Under the pieces are notes generated by a model. It worked only from the letters and a program-made list of their open reading frames with translations. It did no database searches and had not been told where the DNA came from. Source: Bradyrhizobium semiaridum (GTDB taxonomy: Bacteria > Pseudomonadota > Alphaproteobacteria > Rhizobiales > Xanthobacteraceae). Taken from it: 64,000 nucleotides of DNA. A program made the translations under genes and the position numbers. Where the stretch lies: positions 104,501 through 168,500 of the forward strand of contig NZ_JAGKJJ010000023.1 of NCBI RefSeq assembly GCF_020329505.1, written 5' to 3'. This document shows positions 17,224-25,497 of the stretch, one piece after another (the first letter of the stretch is position 1; each line of letters begins with the position of its first letter).

Positions 17224-19902
17224 TTGCGTCTGATCAGGTGCCTTGCGCTGCTCGCGCTGGGCCTCATGATGTTTGCCGCTGCGCCTGCCGCGCATGCGAT
17301 CGACGCCGTCAGCGTCCGCAGCGATGCGCCAGCGATCGACCTCACCGCCGTCCTCGACCATCAGCGCAGTGAAACCGACCGCATTCAGGTCTCCACCGCG
17401 CCCGGAACCGACGGCATCGTGCGCCGCATCGAGGTGCGTGCCCGCGAAGGCGGCCAGAACTGGGTGGTGTTCGCACTCGCCAACAACACCGACGACCAGC
17501 TCGACCGCCTGATCGTTGCACCGCATTACCGCATCGTCTCGTCCGGCCTGTTGTGGCCCGACCTCGGCCTGTCGCGCATCGCGACCATCACGCCGTCGGT
17601 CGGCGACCGCCCCGAGCGGCAGGAGAGCCCGACCGCCGACGTGTTCCGTATTACGCTCGATCCCGGCGCCGTCGTCACCTTCGTCGCGGAGCTGCGCACC
17701 GACAAGCTGCCGCAGCTCTATCTGTGGGAACCCGAGGCCTACAAGGACAAGGTCAACTCGTTCACGCTCTACCAGGGCATCGTGATCGGCATCTCCGGTC
17801 TGCTCGCGCTGGTGCTCACGATTTTGTTTGTGGTCAAAGGCAGCATCATGTTCCCGGCCGCGGCGGCGCTGGCCTGGGCGGTGCTGGTCTATATCGGCGT
17901 CGACTTCGGCTTCTGGGGCAAGGTGCTCGACATGTCGAACAACGCCGAGCGCGTCTGGCGCGCGGCGGGCGAGGCGATCCTCGCTGCGACCTTGCTGGTA
18001 TTCCTGTTCGCCTACCTCAATCTCAGCCGCTGGCATGTGCGCTATTCGCACATCACGCTCGGCTGGCTGGTGTTCCTCGGCGCGCTGGTGGCGCTGGCGC
18101 TGTTCGATCCGGCGGTCGCCTCCGGCATCGCGCGGATGTCGCTGGTGATGATCGCGTTCGCCGGCTTTGCGCTGATTGTCTATCTCTCGACCCACGGCTT
18201 CGACCGCGCCGTACTATTGATCCCGACCTGGTTCCTGCTGGTGGTCTGGGTGGTCGCGGCGGGCATGACGGTGGCGGGCTCGGTCACCAACGACATCGTC
18301 GGCCCGGCGCTGCTCGGCGGCCTCGTGCTGATCGTGATGCTGATCGGCTTCACGGTGATGCAGCACGCGTTCGCCGGCGGCGGCGCCACCACCGGCATCG
18401 TCTCCGATGTCGAGCGCCGCGCGCTGGCGCTGACCGGCTCGGGCGACCTGATCTGGGACTGGGACGTCTCCGCCGACAAGGTGTTCACCAGCCCCGAAAC
18501 CGAGGCGCTGCTCGGGCTGAAGCGCGGCACGCTGGAAGGTCCGGCCGCGAAATGGCTCGAGGTGCTGCACCCGCTCGACCAGGACCGCTTCCGCGCCGCG
18601 CTCGACAGCGTACTCGACCAGCGCCGCGGCCGCCTGGTGCAGGATTTCCGCCTGCGCACGCCTGACGGCCATTTCATGTGGTTCGCACTGAAGGCGCGGC
18701 CCGTGGTCGGCTCCGACGGCGAGGTCTCGCGCGTGGTCGGCACGCTCACCGACGTCACCGAGTTCAAGAACTCCGAAGAGCGGATGCTGCATGACTCCGT
18801 GCACGACAATCTGACCGGCCTGCCGAACCGCAAGCTGTTCATGGACCGCCTCAGCGCGGTGGCGAACCTCGCCAAGACGGTGCCGAACCTTCGGCCGACC
18901 TTGATGGTGATCGACCTCGACCGCTTCAAGCAGGTCAATGATTCCGTCGGCATTGCGGTCGGCGATTCCATCCTGCTGACGCTGGCGCGGCGGCTGACCC
19001 GCATCCTCAAGCCGCAAGACACGCTGGCGCGGATGGTTGCGATGTATCATTCCAAGCGGATCGGCGGCGACCGCATCGACGTCTACAAGCCGGCGATGCG
19101 GGCGCGCAAGACCGACCGTCTGACGCTGGAGAGCGACCTGCGCCGCGCCATCGAGCGCCAGGAGATCACCATCCTGTACCAGCCGATCGTGCGGCTGGAG
19201 GATCGCGCGATCGCCGGCTTCGAGGCGCTGGCGCGCTGGGACCATCCAAAACTCGGCCGGATGTCGCCGTCGGAATTCATCAATGTCGCCGAGGAGACCG
19301 GCCTGATCGTCGATCTCGGCATGTTCGTGATGGACCAGACCGCGCGCCAGCTCGCGGTGTGGCAGCGCGCGATGCGCGCGCGCGACCCGATCTTCGCCTC
19401 GGTCAACGTCTCGTCGCGGCAGCTGCTGCGCCACGACCTGATCCACGATATCAGAACCGTGCTGTCGCGCTCCTCGGTGGCGCGCGGCACGCTCAAGCTT
19501 GAATTGACGGAATCGCTGGTGATGGAGAATCCGGAGCACGCCGCGCAGATGCTGGCGCGGATCCGCGAGCTCGGCACCGGACTGTCGCTCGACGATTTCG
19601 GCACCGGCCACTCCTCGCTGTCCTATCTGCAGCGCTTCCCGTTCGACACCATCAAGATCGACCAGTCGTTCGTCCGCACCACCAGCCGCGGCACCCGCCC
19701 GGTGATCCTGAAATCGATTATCGCGCTGGCGCACGACCTCGGCATGGAAGTGGTCGCGGAAGGCGCCGAGACGGATTCGGATGCGGTCGAGCTCTATCAG
19801 CTCGGCTGCGAATACGCGCAGGGTTTCGCCTTCGGCGAGCCGATGGACGCCGACGCCGCGACGCGGCTGCTCACCGAGGAACGGCTCGAAGCGGCGAGCT
19901 AG
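17224..19902 (+). CDS. Membrane PAS-(truncated GGDEF)-EAL c-di-GMP phosphodiesterase
   Basis: An 892-residue protein. It has a signal peptide (cut near AAHA), a periplasmic beta domain, about seven membrane helices (residues 185-390), a PAS domain (400-515), a broken GGDEF domain (525-615) and an EAL domain (635-885). The EAL active site looks intact: FEALARW, NVSSRQ, ELTES, DDFGTG, IKIDQSF, AEGAET, QGF. The GGDEF half reads normally to DTLARM near residue 603 and then jumps to VAMYHSKRIGGDR, the family's last helix. The segment with the GG(D/E)EF loop is absent. The start is TTG at 17224 with GGAG eight bases upstream. Confidence 0.88.
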   Translation: MRLIRCLALLALGLMMFAAAPAAHAIDAVSVRSDAPAIDLTAVLDHQRSETDRIQVSTAPGTDGIVRRIEVRAREGGQNWVVFALANNTDDQLDRLIVAPHYRIVSSGLLWPDLGLSRIATITPSVGDRPERQESPTADVFRITLDPGAVVTFVAELRTDKLPQLYLWEPEAYKDKVNSFTLYQGIVIGISGLLALVLTILFVVKGSIMFPAAAALAWAVLVYIGVDFGFWGKVLDMSNNAERVWRAAGEAILAATLLVFLFAYLNLSRWHVRYSHITLGWLVFLGALVALALFDPAVASGIARMSLVMIAFAGFALIVYLSTHGFDRAVLLIPTWFLLVVWVVAAGMTVAGSVTNDIVGPALLGGLVLIVMLIGFTVMQHAFAGGGATTGIVSDVERRALALTGSGDLIWDWDVSADKVFTSPETEALLGLKRGTLEGPAAKWLEVLHPLDQDRFRAALDSVLDQRRGRLVQDFRLRTPDGHFMWFALKARPVVGSDGEVSRVVGTLTDVTEFKNSEERMLHDSVHDNLTGLPNRKLFMDRLSAVANLAKTVPNLRPTLMVIDLDRFKQVNDSVGIAVGDSILLTLARRLTRILKPQDTLARMVAMYHSKRIGGDRIDVYKPAMRARKTDRLTLESDLRRAIERQEITILYQPIVRLEDRAIAGFEALARWDHPKLGRMSPSEFINVAEETGLIVDLGMFVMDQTARQLAVWQRAMRARDPIFASVNVSSRQLLRHDLIHDIRTVLSRSSVARGTLKLELTESLVMENPEHAAQMLARIRELGTGLSLDDFGTGHSSLSYLQRFPFDTIKIDQSFVRTTSRGTRPVILKSIIALAHDLGMEVVAEGAETDSDAVELYQLGCEYAQGFAFGEPMDADAATRLLTEERLEAAS

Positions 19903-19916
19903 GGTCGAACGACTTG

Positions 19917-20077
19917 CCTCTTCACCTCGCCCCGCCTGCGGGGAGAGGTCGGAATTCAAGCGCAGCTTGAATTCCGGGTGAGGGGGAACCTCCGCAGATG
20001 ATCTTGTCACCGTTGACGAGGAGACAGCCCCTCACCCCAACCCTCTCCCCGTAAGAACGGGGCGAGGGAGCGCACTT
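19917..20077. repeat. Palindromic intergenic repeat, family G (diverged)
   Basis: Contains TCACCTCGCCCCGCCTGCGG, a perfect small hairpin GGAATTCAAGC-GCAGCTTGAATTCC, and the mirrored CCTCTCCCCGTAAGAACGGG on the right. It fills the gap after the EAL gene. Confidence 0.65.
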
Positions 20078-20111
20078 TCGCTGCGGCTCCTATCGTGGCT
20101 CGTCGCTCGAG

Positions 20112-20369
20112 CTACCGCGGCTTCGGCATCCGCTTGAACTTCACGCTCTTCCCATCCGCCTGGCGGGTGGCGATGTAGCCGCCATCGAGGCAGGCCTCGC
20201 GTTGCGGCATCTTCTCCTGCGGGCTGCGCAAGGTGTCCCACCACGACGCCCGATGCGCGGCGCGCGGCAGCGCGGCGTCGATGATCGCCTCGATCTCGTC
20301 GAAGGTCAGCACGAATTCAGGCAAATGCTGCTTCTTCAGATAGTCGCGCAGCGCGTCGTAGTCGTTCAC
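20112..20369 (-). CDS. DUF7662-like small conserved protein
   Basis: An 85-residue protein: NDYDALRDYLKKQ, LTFDEIEAIIDAALPRAAH, SWWDT, CLDGGY and a C-terminal RQADGKSVKFKRM. This pattern (a helix, then F-x-E-I-E-x-I, then LP-x-A, WW and a terminal strand) matches the DUF7662 family as I remember it. Its function is unknown; family members sit near DNA-related genes. I chose the GTG at 20369 with GAGG five bases upstream. A GTG at 20408 would add 13 unsupported residues. Confidence 0.65.
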   Translation of the reverse strand: MNDYDALRDYLKKQHLPEFVLTFDEIEAIIDAALPRAAHRASWWDTLRSPQEKMPQREACLDGGYIATRQADGKSVKFKRMPKPR

Positions 20370-20464
20370 AACGTCCTCGGTGACAAGGTTCAGCCTTCCG
20401 GCAACCACCCGTTAACCCATTCGGCGGCCGCTGTCGCCACTTAAGGCGACAACAACGTTTCCCG

Positions 20465-21985
20465 ATGCATGACGGCGCCCTGGAGCGGGAAATGCCATTT
20501 CAACGGGGAAAAGAGGCAAGACGGCGCTGGCGGCTTTCGGCAAAATTGCTGATCGTCTCGTCGGTCGCGACCGTGATCGGCTTCTCGGCGATCTGCGCCA
20601 GCGTGATGCTCGACATGCGCCGCAGCGAGGAGGAGATCGCCCGCCAGACGCTGGAGAACCTCGCCGCCGGCATCGACGCCGACATCAGCCGCAATATCGA
20701 GCTCTACGACCTGTCGCTGCGCGCGGTCGCCAGCAATCTGGAAATGCCGGCGATCCGCAATGTCAGCAAGGAGCTCCGCCATTTGATCCTGTTCGATCAC
20801 GCCGCGACCGCCAAGCATTTCGGCGCGATCCAGGTGTTCGACCCGGCGGGCAACCTCTCGATCGACGCCGCGAGCCTCGATCCGCGACCGGAGAACCGCA
20901 GCGACGAGGAATACTTCACGGTTCACCGCGACCATCCCGACACCGGCCTGTTCATCAGCCGGCCGATGCTGCATCGTGGCGCCTATGCCATCGTGCTGAG
21001 CCGGCGCATCAGCGACGAGGACGGCCGCTTCCTCGGCGTCGTGGTCGGCTCGATCCGCTTCAGCTATTTCCACGATTTGTTCGGCCGGCTGAATCTCGCG
21101 CCCGGCGACACCATCACCGTGCTGCGCCGCGACCGCACCATCATCATGCGCACGCCGTTCGATCTCGACGTGATCGGCCGCAATCTCGCACAACAGCTGG
21201 ACTGGAAGGCGGAGAACCTGAAGGAGGGCGGCGCTTTTGCTGGCAAGGGCCCGGTGGATGCGACGCCGCGGCTCTATGTCAGGCGCAACAGCGCGAGCCC
21301 GCTCTATGTTGTGGTCGGCAAGCCGCTCGAGAGCGTGTTCAACCTCTGGCACACCGAAGTGATGCGGATCGGCGCCATCATGGCGGCGCTGATCGTGTTC
21401 GTGCTCTCGACGGCGCTGGTGCTCGCCCGCGAGATCGGCCGCCGCGCTGACGCCGAGGACAAGCTCGAGGAGATGGCGACGACCGACGCCCTCACCGGCC
21501 TGAAGAACCGGCGCAAATTCGATGCCGAGATCGAGCTCGAATGGCGCCGCGCGGCGCGGCAGGGCCAGCCGATCGGGCTCTTGATGATCGATGCCGATCA
21601 CTTCAAGGCCTACAACGACACTTTCGGCCACCAGGCCGGCGACCAGGTGCTGGTCGGAATCGCGATCTGCATTTCGGATGCGGTGCGCCGCGCCGGCGAC
21701 TGCGCCGCGCGGTTCGGCGGCGAGGAATTCGCAGTGCTGCTGCCCGGTGCCAGCCCGATCGAGTCGTTCAACGTCGCCGAGACCATCCGCATGAAAGTCG
21801 AGCAATGGTGCGAGGGCGAGCTGATCACGACGGTGAGCATCGGCGTCGCCAGCATCAAGCCGACCGCCGCGCAGCAATGGTCCGACCTGGTCGAGGCCGC
21901 CGACAAGGCGCTCTACGCCGCCAAGGCTAACGGCCGCAACCGGTCGGTGCTCGCCAGCACGCAGAAGATCGCGCTGGTGGCGTAG
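20465..21985 (+). CDS. Diguanylate cyclase with periplasmic Cache-type sensor
   Basis: A 506-residue GGDEF protein. There is one membrane helix near residues 25-47, a periplasmic double-Cache-like sensor (about 50-295), a second helix near 300-322, and a GGDEF domain from 340 onward. The active site is intact (RFGGEEF near residue 417; TDALTGLKNRRKF, DADHFKAYND). It would make c-di-GMP at the inner membrane in response to an external ligand. I see no RxxD inhibitory site directly before the active loop. It lies close to the EAL enzyme at 17224. The Met at 20492 is an alternative start. Confidence 0.9.
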   Translation: MHDGALEREMPFQRGKEARRRWRLSAKLLIVSSVATVIGFSAICASVMLDMRRSEEEIARQTLENLAAGIDADISRNIELYDLSLRAVASNLEMPAIRNVSKELRHLILFDHAATAKHFGAIQVFDPAGNLSIDAASLDPRPENRSDEEYFTVHRDHPDTGLFISRPMLHRGAYAIVLSRRISDEDGRFLGVVVGSIRFSYFHDLFGRLNLAPGDTITVLRRDRTIIMRTPFDLDVIGRNLAQQLDWKAENLKEGGAFAGKGPVDATPRLYVRRNSASPLYVVVGKPLESVFNLWHTEVMRIGAIMAALIVFVLSTALVLAREIGRRADAEDKLEEMATTDALTGLKNRRKFDAEIELEWRRAARQGQPIGLLMIDADHFKAYNDTFGHQAGDQVLVGIAICISDAVRRAGDCAARFGGEEFAVLLPGASPIESFNVAETIRMKVEQWCEGELITTVSIGVASIKPTAAQQWSDLVEAADKALYAAKANGRNRSVLASTQKIALVA

Positions 21986-22149
21986 CGCGGATTCACGCCC
22001 ACACGTTGCACGACTCCGCGCGATGACCAGCGCCCCGGGAGCCGCCGGCAGCATCGACGTTAACCAACATGGCATATGGCGGTAGGCCGCCGGCAGGCAT
22101 AGGCTGATACTCGCAGGTGTGTATTCATCAAGGGCAGCGAGGTGTCGCC

Positions 22150-22338
22150 ATGCCATTGTTGGAATTGCCGCATTGGCTGATCATTGTCGGCGCCCTTCTG
22201 GTGATCGTCGGGCTCGTCGGGCTGGCCTTCGGCTCAAGGAAACGAGCCGAGGACGAACCCGAGTTGCTGCCCGGAGACCTCAACGCCTGGAAGGCCGAGC
22301 AACAGCGATCGCCGGAGGAGAACCGAAGCGCGGCCTGA
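22150..22338 (+). CDS. Small single-span membrane protein
   Basis: A 62-residue hypothetical protein. It has one hydrophobic helix near the N-terminus (WLIIVGALLVIVGLVGLAFG) followed by a charged cytosolic tail. I start at the ATG at 22150 with GAGG about seven bases upstream. It has no recognised domain. Confidence 0.55.
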   Translation: MPLLELPHWLIIVGALLVIVGLVGLAFGSRKRAEDEPELLPGDLNAWKAEQQRSPEENRSAA

Positions 22339-22434
22339 TCGGCTGGCGTCGCAGATTCGCTGATGCCGTGGGAGCTGCGTGCTCCATCGTCGTTGGGCGC
22401 AACTGCGTGACCGTCATCCTGAGAGGGTGTCACG

Positions 22435-22623
22435 GTGTGAGAATTGTAGCGAGCAGCCTGCCCAGGTCGTCGTCCTGACGAAAGCCAAGACCATAGCCAC
22501 CGAATTCGATTGAGAGCGGGATAGCGGCTCTAGCGTCGCACGACAACAGGCGATTGGGGTAATGGGTCCTGGCTTTCGCCAAGGCGACCGTGAATACATT
22601 CACATCCTCTCAGGGATGACGGG
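22435..22623. repeat. About 185-bp dispersed repeat, family A, copy 2
   Basis: Near-full-length match to 7998-8182, with scattered substitutions (GCGAGCAGCC for GCGAGCGGCC; GCGGCTCTAGCG for GCGGCTCCAGCG). It lies in the 370-bp gene-free gap between a small membrane protein gene and galU. Confidence 0.85.
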
Positions 22624-22705
22624 TCGGTTGCTCAACTTGCTCGGTCATCGCCCGGCTTGAACACTTGACCGGGCGATGACAGCCGTGGTTGAGGACAAAG
22701 CTGCC

Positions 22706-23581
22706 TCATTCCCCCAGATACTTCTTCATCTCGGCGATCAACCCGTCGCGCAGTTCGGGGCGCTTCAGGCCGTAGGCGATGTTGGCGCGCAGGAAGCCGG
22801 CTTTCGAGCCGCAATCATGGCGCTCGCCTTCGAACTCGACGCCGTAGAATTTCTGCGACTTCGCAAGTCCGATCATCGCGTCGGTGAGCTGGATTTCGCC
22901 ACCGGCGCCGCGCTCCTGGGTCTCCAGAATCTTGAAGATCTCCGGCTGCAGGATGTAGCGGCCGGTGATCGACAGGTTGGATGGCGCCGTGCCCTTCGGC
23001 GGCTTCTCCACCATGCCGTCGACCTCGAACATCTTGCCGGTGCGTTTGCCGACGCCGCAGATGCCATATTGATGGGTCAGATGATCGGGCACTGCCTCGA
23101 CCGCGAGCACGTTGGCGTTGTCACCAAGCTGGCCGGCCGCCTCGATCATCTGCTTCAGACAGCCCGGCGTGTTCAGCACCAATTCGTCCGGCAGCACCAC
23201 CGCGAACGGCTCGTTGCCGACGATGTCGCGCGCGCACCACACCGCATGGCCGAGACCGAGCGGCGCCTGCTGCCGCGTAAAACTCATCGCCCCGGCTTCG
23301 GGCTGGCTCTGCGCCAAAATGTCCTGCTCGGCCTTCTTGCCGCGCGCCGCCAGCGTGGTGTCGAGCTCGAACATGCGGTCGAAGTGGTCCTCGATCACGC
23401 CCTTGTTGCGGCCGGTGACGAACACGAAGTGTTCGATGCCGGCTTCCCGCGCTTCGTCGACCACGTACTGGATCAGGGGCTTGTCGACGATGGTCAGCAT
23501 TTCCTTCGGCATGGCCTTGGTGGCGGGCAGCACGCGGGTGCCGAGACCGGCGACGGGAAAGACGGCTTTGCGGATTTTCAT
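22706..23581 (-). CDS. galU: UTP-glucose-1-phosphate uridylyltransferase
   Basis: A 291-residue GalU. It opens KAVFPVAGLGTRVLPATKAM, the nucleotide-binding loop, and has KPLIQYVVDEA and the metal/sugar-binding region GRYILQPEIF. It converts UTP and glucose-1-phosphate to UDP-glucose for exopolysaccharide, LPS and glucan synthesis. The start at 23581 gives family length. Long frame extensions upstream belong to antisense of the next gene. It is divergent from the transglycosylase gene. Confidence 0.95.
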   Translation of the reverse strand: MKIRKAVFPVAGLGTRVLPATKAMPKEMLTIVDKPLIQYVVDEAREAGIEHFVFVTGRNKGVIEDHFDRMFELDTTLAARGKKAEQDILAQSQPEAGAMSFTRQQAPLGLGHAVWCARDIVGNEPFAVVLPDELVLNTPGCLKQMIEAAGQLGDNANVLAVEAVPDHLTHQYGICGVGKRTGKMFEVDGMVEKPPKGTAPSNLSITGRYILQPEIFKILETQERGAGGEIQLTDAMIGLAKSQKFYGVEFEGERHDCGSKAGFLRANIAYGLKRPELRDGLIAEMKKYLGE

Positions 23582-23851
23582 GGAGATCGGAAGCCTTGCA
23601 ACGGTTGGGATTGCGCGAACTCTTTTGGCTCTGATGCGTCTTCGTCGCGCGAACCGGATTAAACTTCGCTCGAACACGCAATCATTGCACCTTGGTAACC
23701 CGGTTGCAGCCGCTAACAAAGGCGGATGTGTGGTGCGGCATCTTTTCACCGCTTCCAGCGGCGAAACCGCGCCGGGCAACAAAATCTCGCCCATGTTAAG
23801 CTGTTGGAAACCGTGGCCGGGCCTTCTGAAACGGCAGTTTTTGGCAGGCAG

Positions 23852-25237
23852 ATGACAATGCGCTCGACGGGAACATCGACGATCAGCCGTGCGAGGATCA
23901 GCCGTGTCAGCGCGATCCTGATCGCGCTGCTGTTGCCGGCGACGGCCTCGGCCCAATCCGCGGGCAACGGGCTGACCGGCCTGATCGACAGCATCTTCTC
24001 GGGGCCGCCGCCACAGGCCGCGACCGGACCGGGCGGCGCGCCGCCGCCCTGGAGCGGTGAGGACGGCGCCTCCGGCCATCCGCTGATGACCGCGGCTGCA
24101 ATCCGCGAGGCGGCATCGAACTTTCCGAACTGCGTCGCCGGCATGTGGCCGGATGCCGCACGGCGCAACATCACGCGGGAGAATTTCGAGCGCTTCACCG
24201 CCGGCCTCGAGCCCGATCTGCGCATCATGGATCTCCTGGACTCGCAGCCCGAGTTCACCAAGGCGATCTGGGACTATCTCGACATCCTCGTGAACGACAA
24301 CCGGCTCGCCAAGGGCCGCGAGATCCTTGCCAAGTACAAGACGCAGTTCGACGCCACCGAGAAGGCCTACGGCGTCGACCGCTACATCATCGCGTCGATC
24401 TGGGGCATCGAGTCGAACTACTCGACCCAGATGGGCGACCGGAGCGTGGTCCAGTCGACCGCGACGCTCGCCTGCATCGGTCGTCGCCAGGCCTATTTCA
24501 AGGACGAGTTCCTGTCGGCGCTGGAGATCCTCAACCGCGGCGATCTGAAGCCCGAGCAGATGCGCGGCTCCTGGGCCGGCGCGTTCGGCCCGACCCAGTT
24601 CATGCCGACCGCGTTCAAGCGCTATGCCGTCGACAGCGATGGCGACGGCCGCCGCGACGTCGTCGACGATCCGGGCGACCTGATCGCCTCGACCGCCAAC
24701 AACCTGAAGAAGGACGGCTGGCAGAGCGGTGCGAGCTGGGGCTACGAGGTCGTGCTTCCGAAGGGCTTCAACTACATGCTGGCCGACCGCGCCAAGGCGA
24801 TGCCGCTGTCGCAGTGGGAGCATCTCGGCCTCAAGCGCGCCAACGGCCAGCCGTACCCGCACCCGGCCGAGAAGGCCTACCTGCTGGCGCCGGCCGGCGC
24901 CGAGGGCCCGGGCTTCCTGATGCTGCAGAACTTTCGCGTGATCATGAAGTACAACCCGGCCGAGGCCTATGCGCTGGCGATCGGCCATTTCGCCGACCGG
25001 CTGCGGGGCGGGCCGCCTTTGGTGCAGCCCTGGCCGCGCCAGGAACGGGTGCTATCGCGGGCCGAGCGGCTGGAACTGCAGCAGCTGCTGGCGCAGCGCG
25101 GCTTCTACAAGGGCACCCCGGACGGCCAGTTCGGCGGCCAGACCCGCGAGGCCCTGCGCGGCTTCCAGGCCTCGATCGGGGCGCCAGCGGACGGATTTGC
25201 CACGTCAGAGGTGCTGGACCGGCTGCGCGGGCGGTAG
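23852..25237 (+). CDS. Periplasmic lytic murein transglycosylase, MltB-like, with peptidoglycan-binding domain
   Basis: A 461-residue secreted enzyme. The signal peptide ends near ATASAQS. An SLT_2 domain follows, with the catalytic Glu in IWGIESNYSTQMGD (near residue 189), then AGAFGPTQFMPTAFKRYAVD. A PG_binding_1 domain is at about 395-460 (LQQLLAQRGFYKGTPDGQFG). It cleaves peptidoglycan to 1,6-anhydromuropeptides. The preferred start is the ATG at 23852 (a second ATG is at 23858). Confidence 0.9.
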   Translation: MTMRSTGTSTISRARISRVSAILIALLLPATASAQSAGNGLTGLIDSIFSGPPPQAATGPGGAPPPWSGEDGASGHPLMTAAAIREAASNFPNCVAGMWPDAARRNITRENFERFTAGLEPDLRIMDLLDSQPEFTKAIWDYLDILVNDNRLAKGREILAKYKTQFDATEKAYGVDRYIIASIWGIESNYSTQMGDRSVVQSTATLACIGRRQAYFKDEFLSALEILNRGDLKPEQMRGSWAGAFGPTQFMPTAFKRYAVDSDGDGRRDVVDDPGDLIASTANNLKKDGWQSGASWGYEVVLPKGFNYMLADRAKAMPLSQWEHLGLKRANGQPYPHPAEKAYLLAPAGAEGPGFLMLQNFRVIMKYNPAEAYALAIGHFADRLRGGPPLVQPWPRQERVLSRAERLELQQLLAQRGFYKGTPDGQFGGQTREALRGFQASIGAPADGFATSEVLDRLRGR

Positions 25238-25246
25238 CGGGCAGCT

Positions 25247-25339
25247 CCCGTAGCCCGGAAGCAGCGCAGCGAAGTCCGGGTTCTCGCCCCTCGGGTCGAC
25301 TGTTCCGGATTGCGCTTTCCGCTCCATCCGGGCTACGGG
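25247..25339. repeat. Palindromic intergenic repeat, family E, copy 1
   Basis: Arms CCCGTAGCCCGGAAGC and CATCCGGGCTACGGG, with GGATTGCGCTTTCCGCTCC inside. Other copies lie at 36511-36598 and 55083-55169, with a half copy at 58169-58204. Confidence 0.8.
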
Positions 25340-25497
25340 ACCAACGGCGGCCCCCAAAAGTAACCGTGAAAGCCGATATTTGGCCGGCGTCTTGACGGCT
25401 GCCGGAGGCGCCCGACTTATGGTGGAAAAGCTGCCCGCTTGCGGCCCGATTCCGCTAGTATGCTCACGTACTTCCAGGACCATTGCGACCGAACCCG

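Noticed and set aside
16453..18195. 580-codon minus-strand frame across quinone oxidoreductase and EAL genes
   Set aside because: Spans two genuine plus-strand genes and has no recognisable domain.
23582..24988. Upstream extension of the galU frame to 760 codons
   Set aside because: The extra part is antisense to the transglycosylase gene; GalU has its normal length from 23581.
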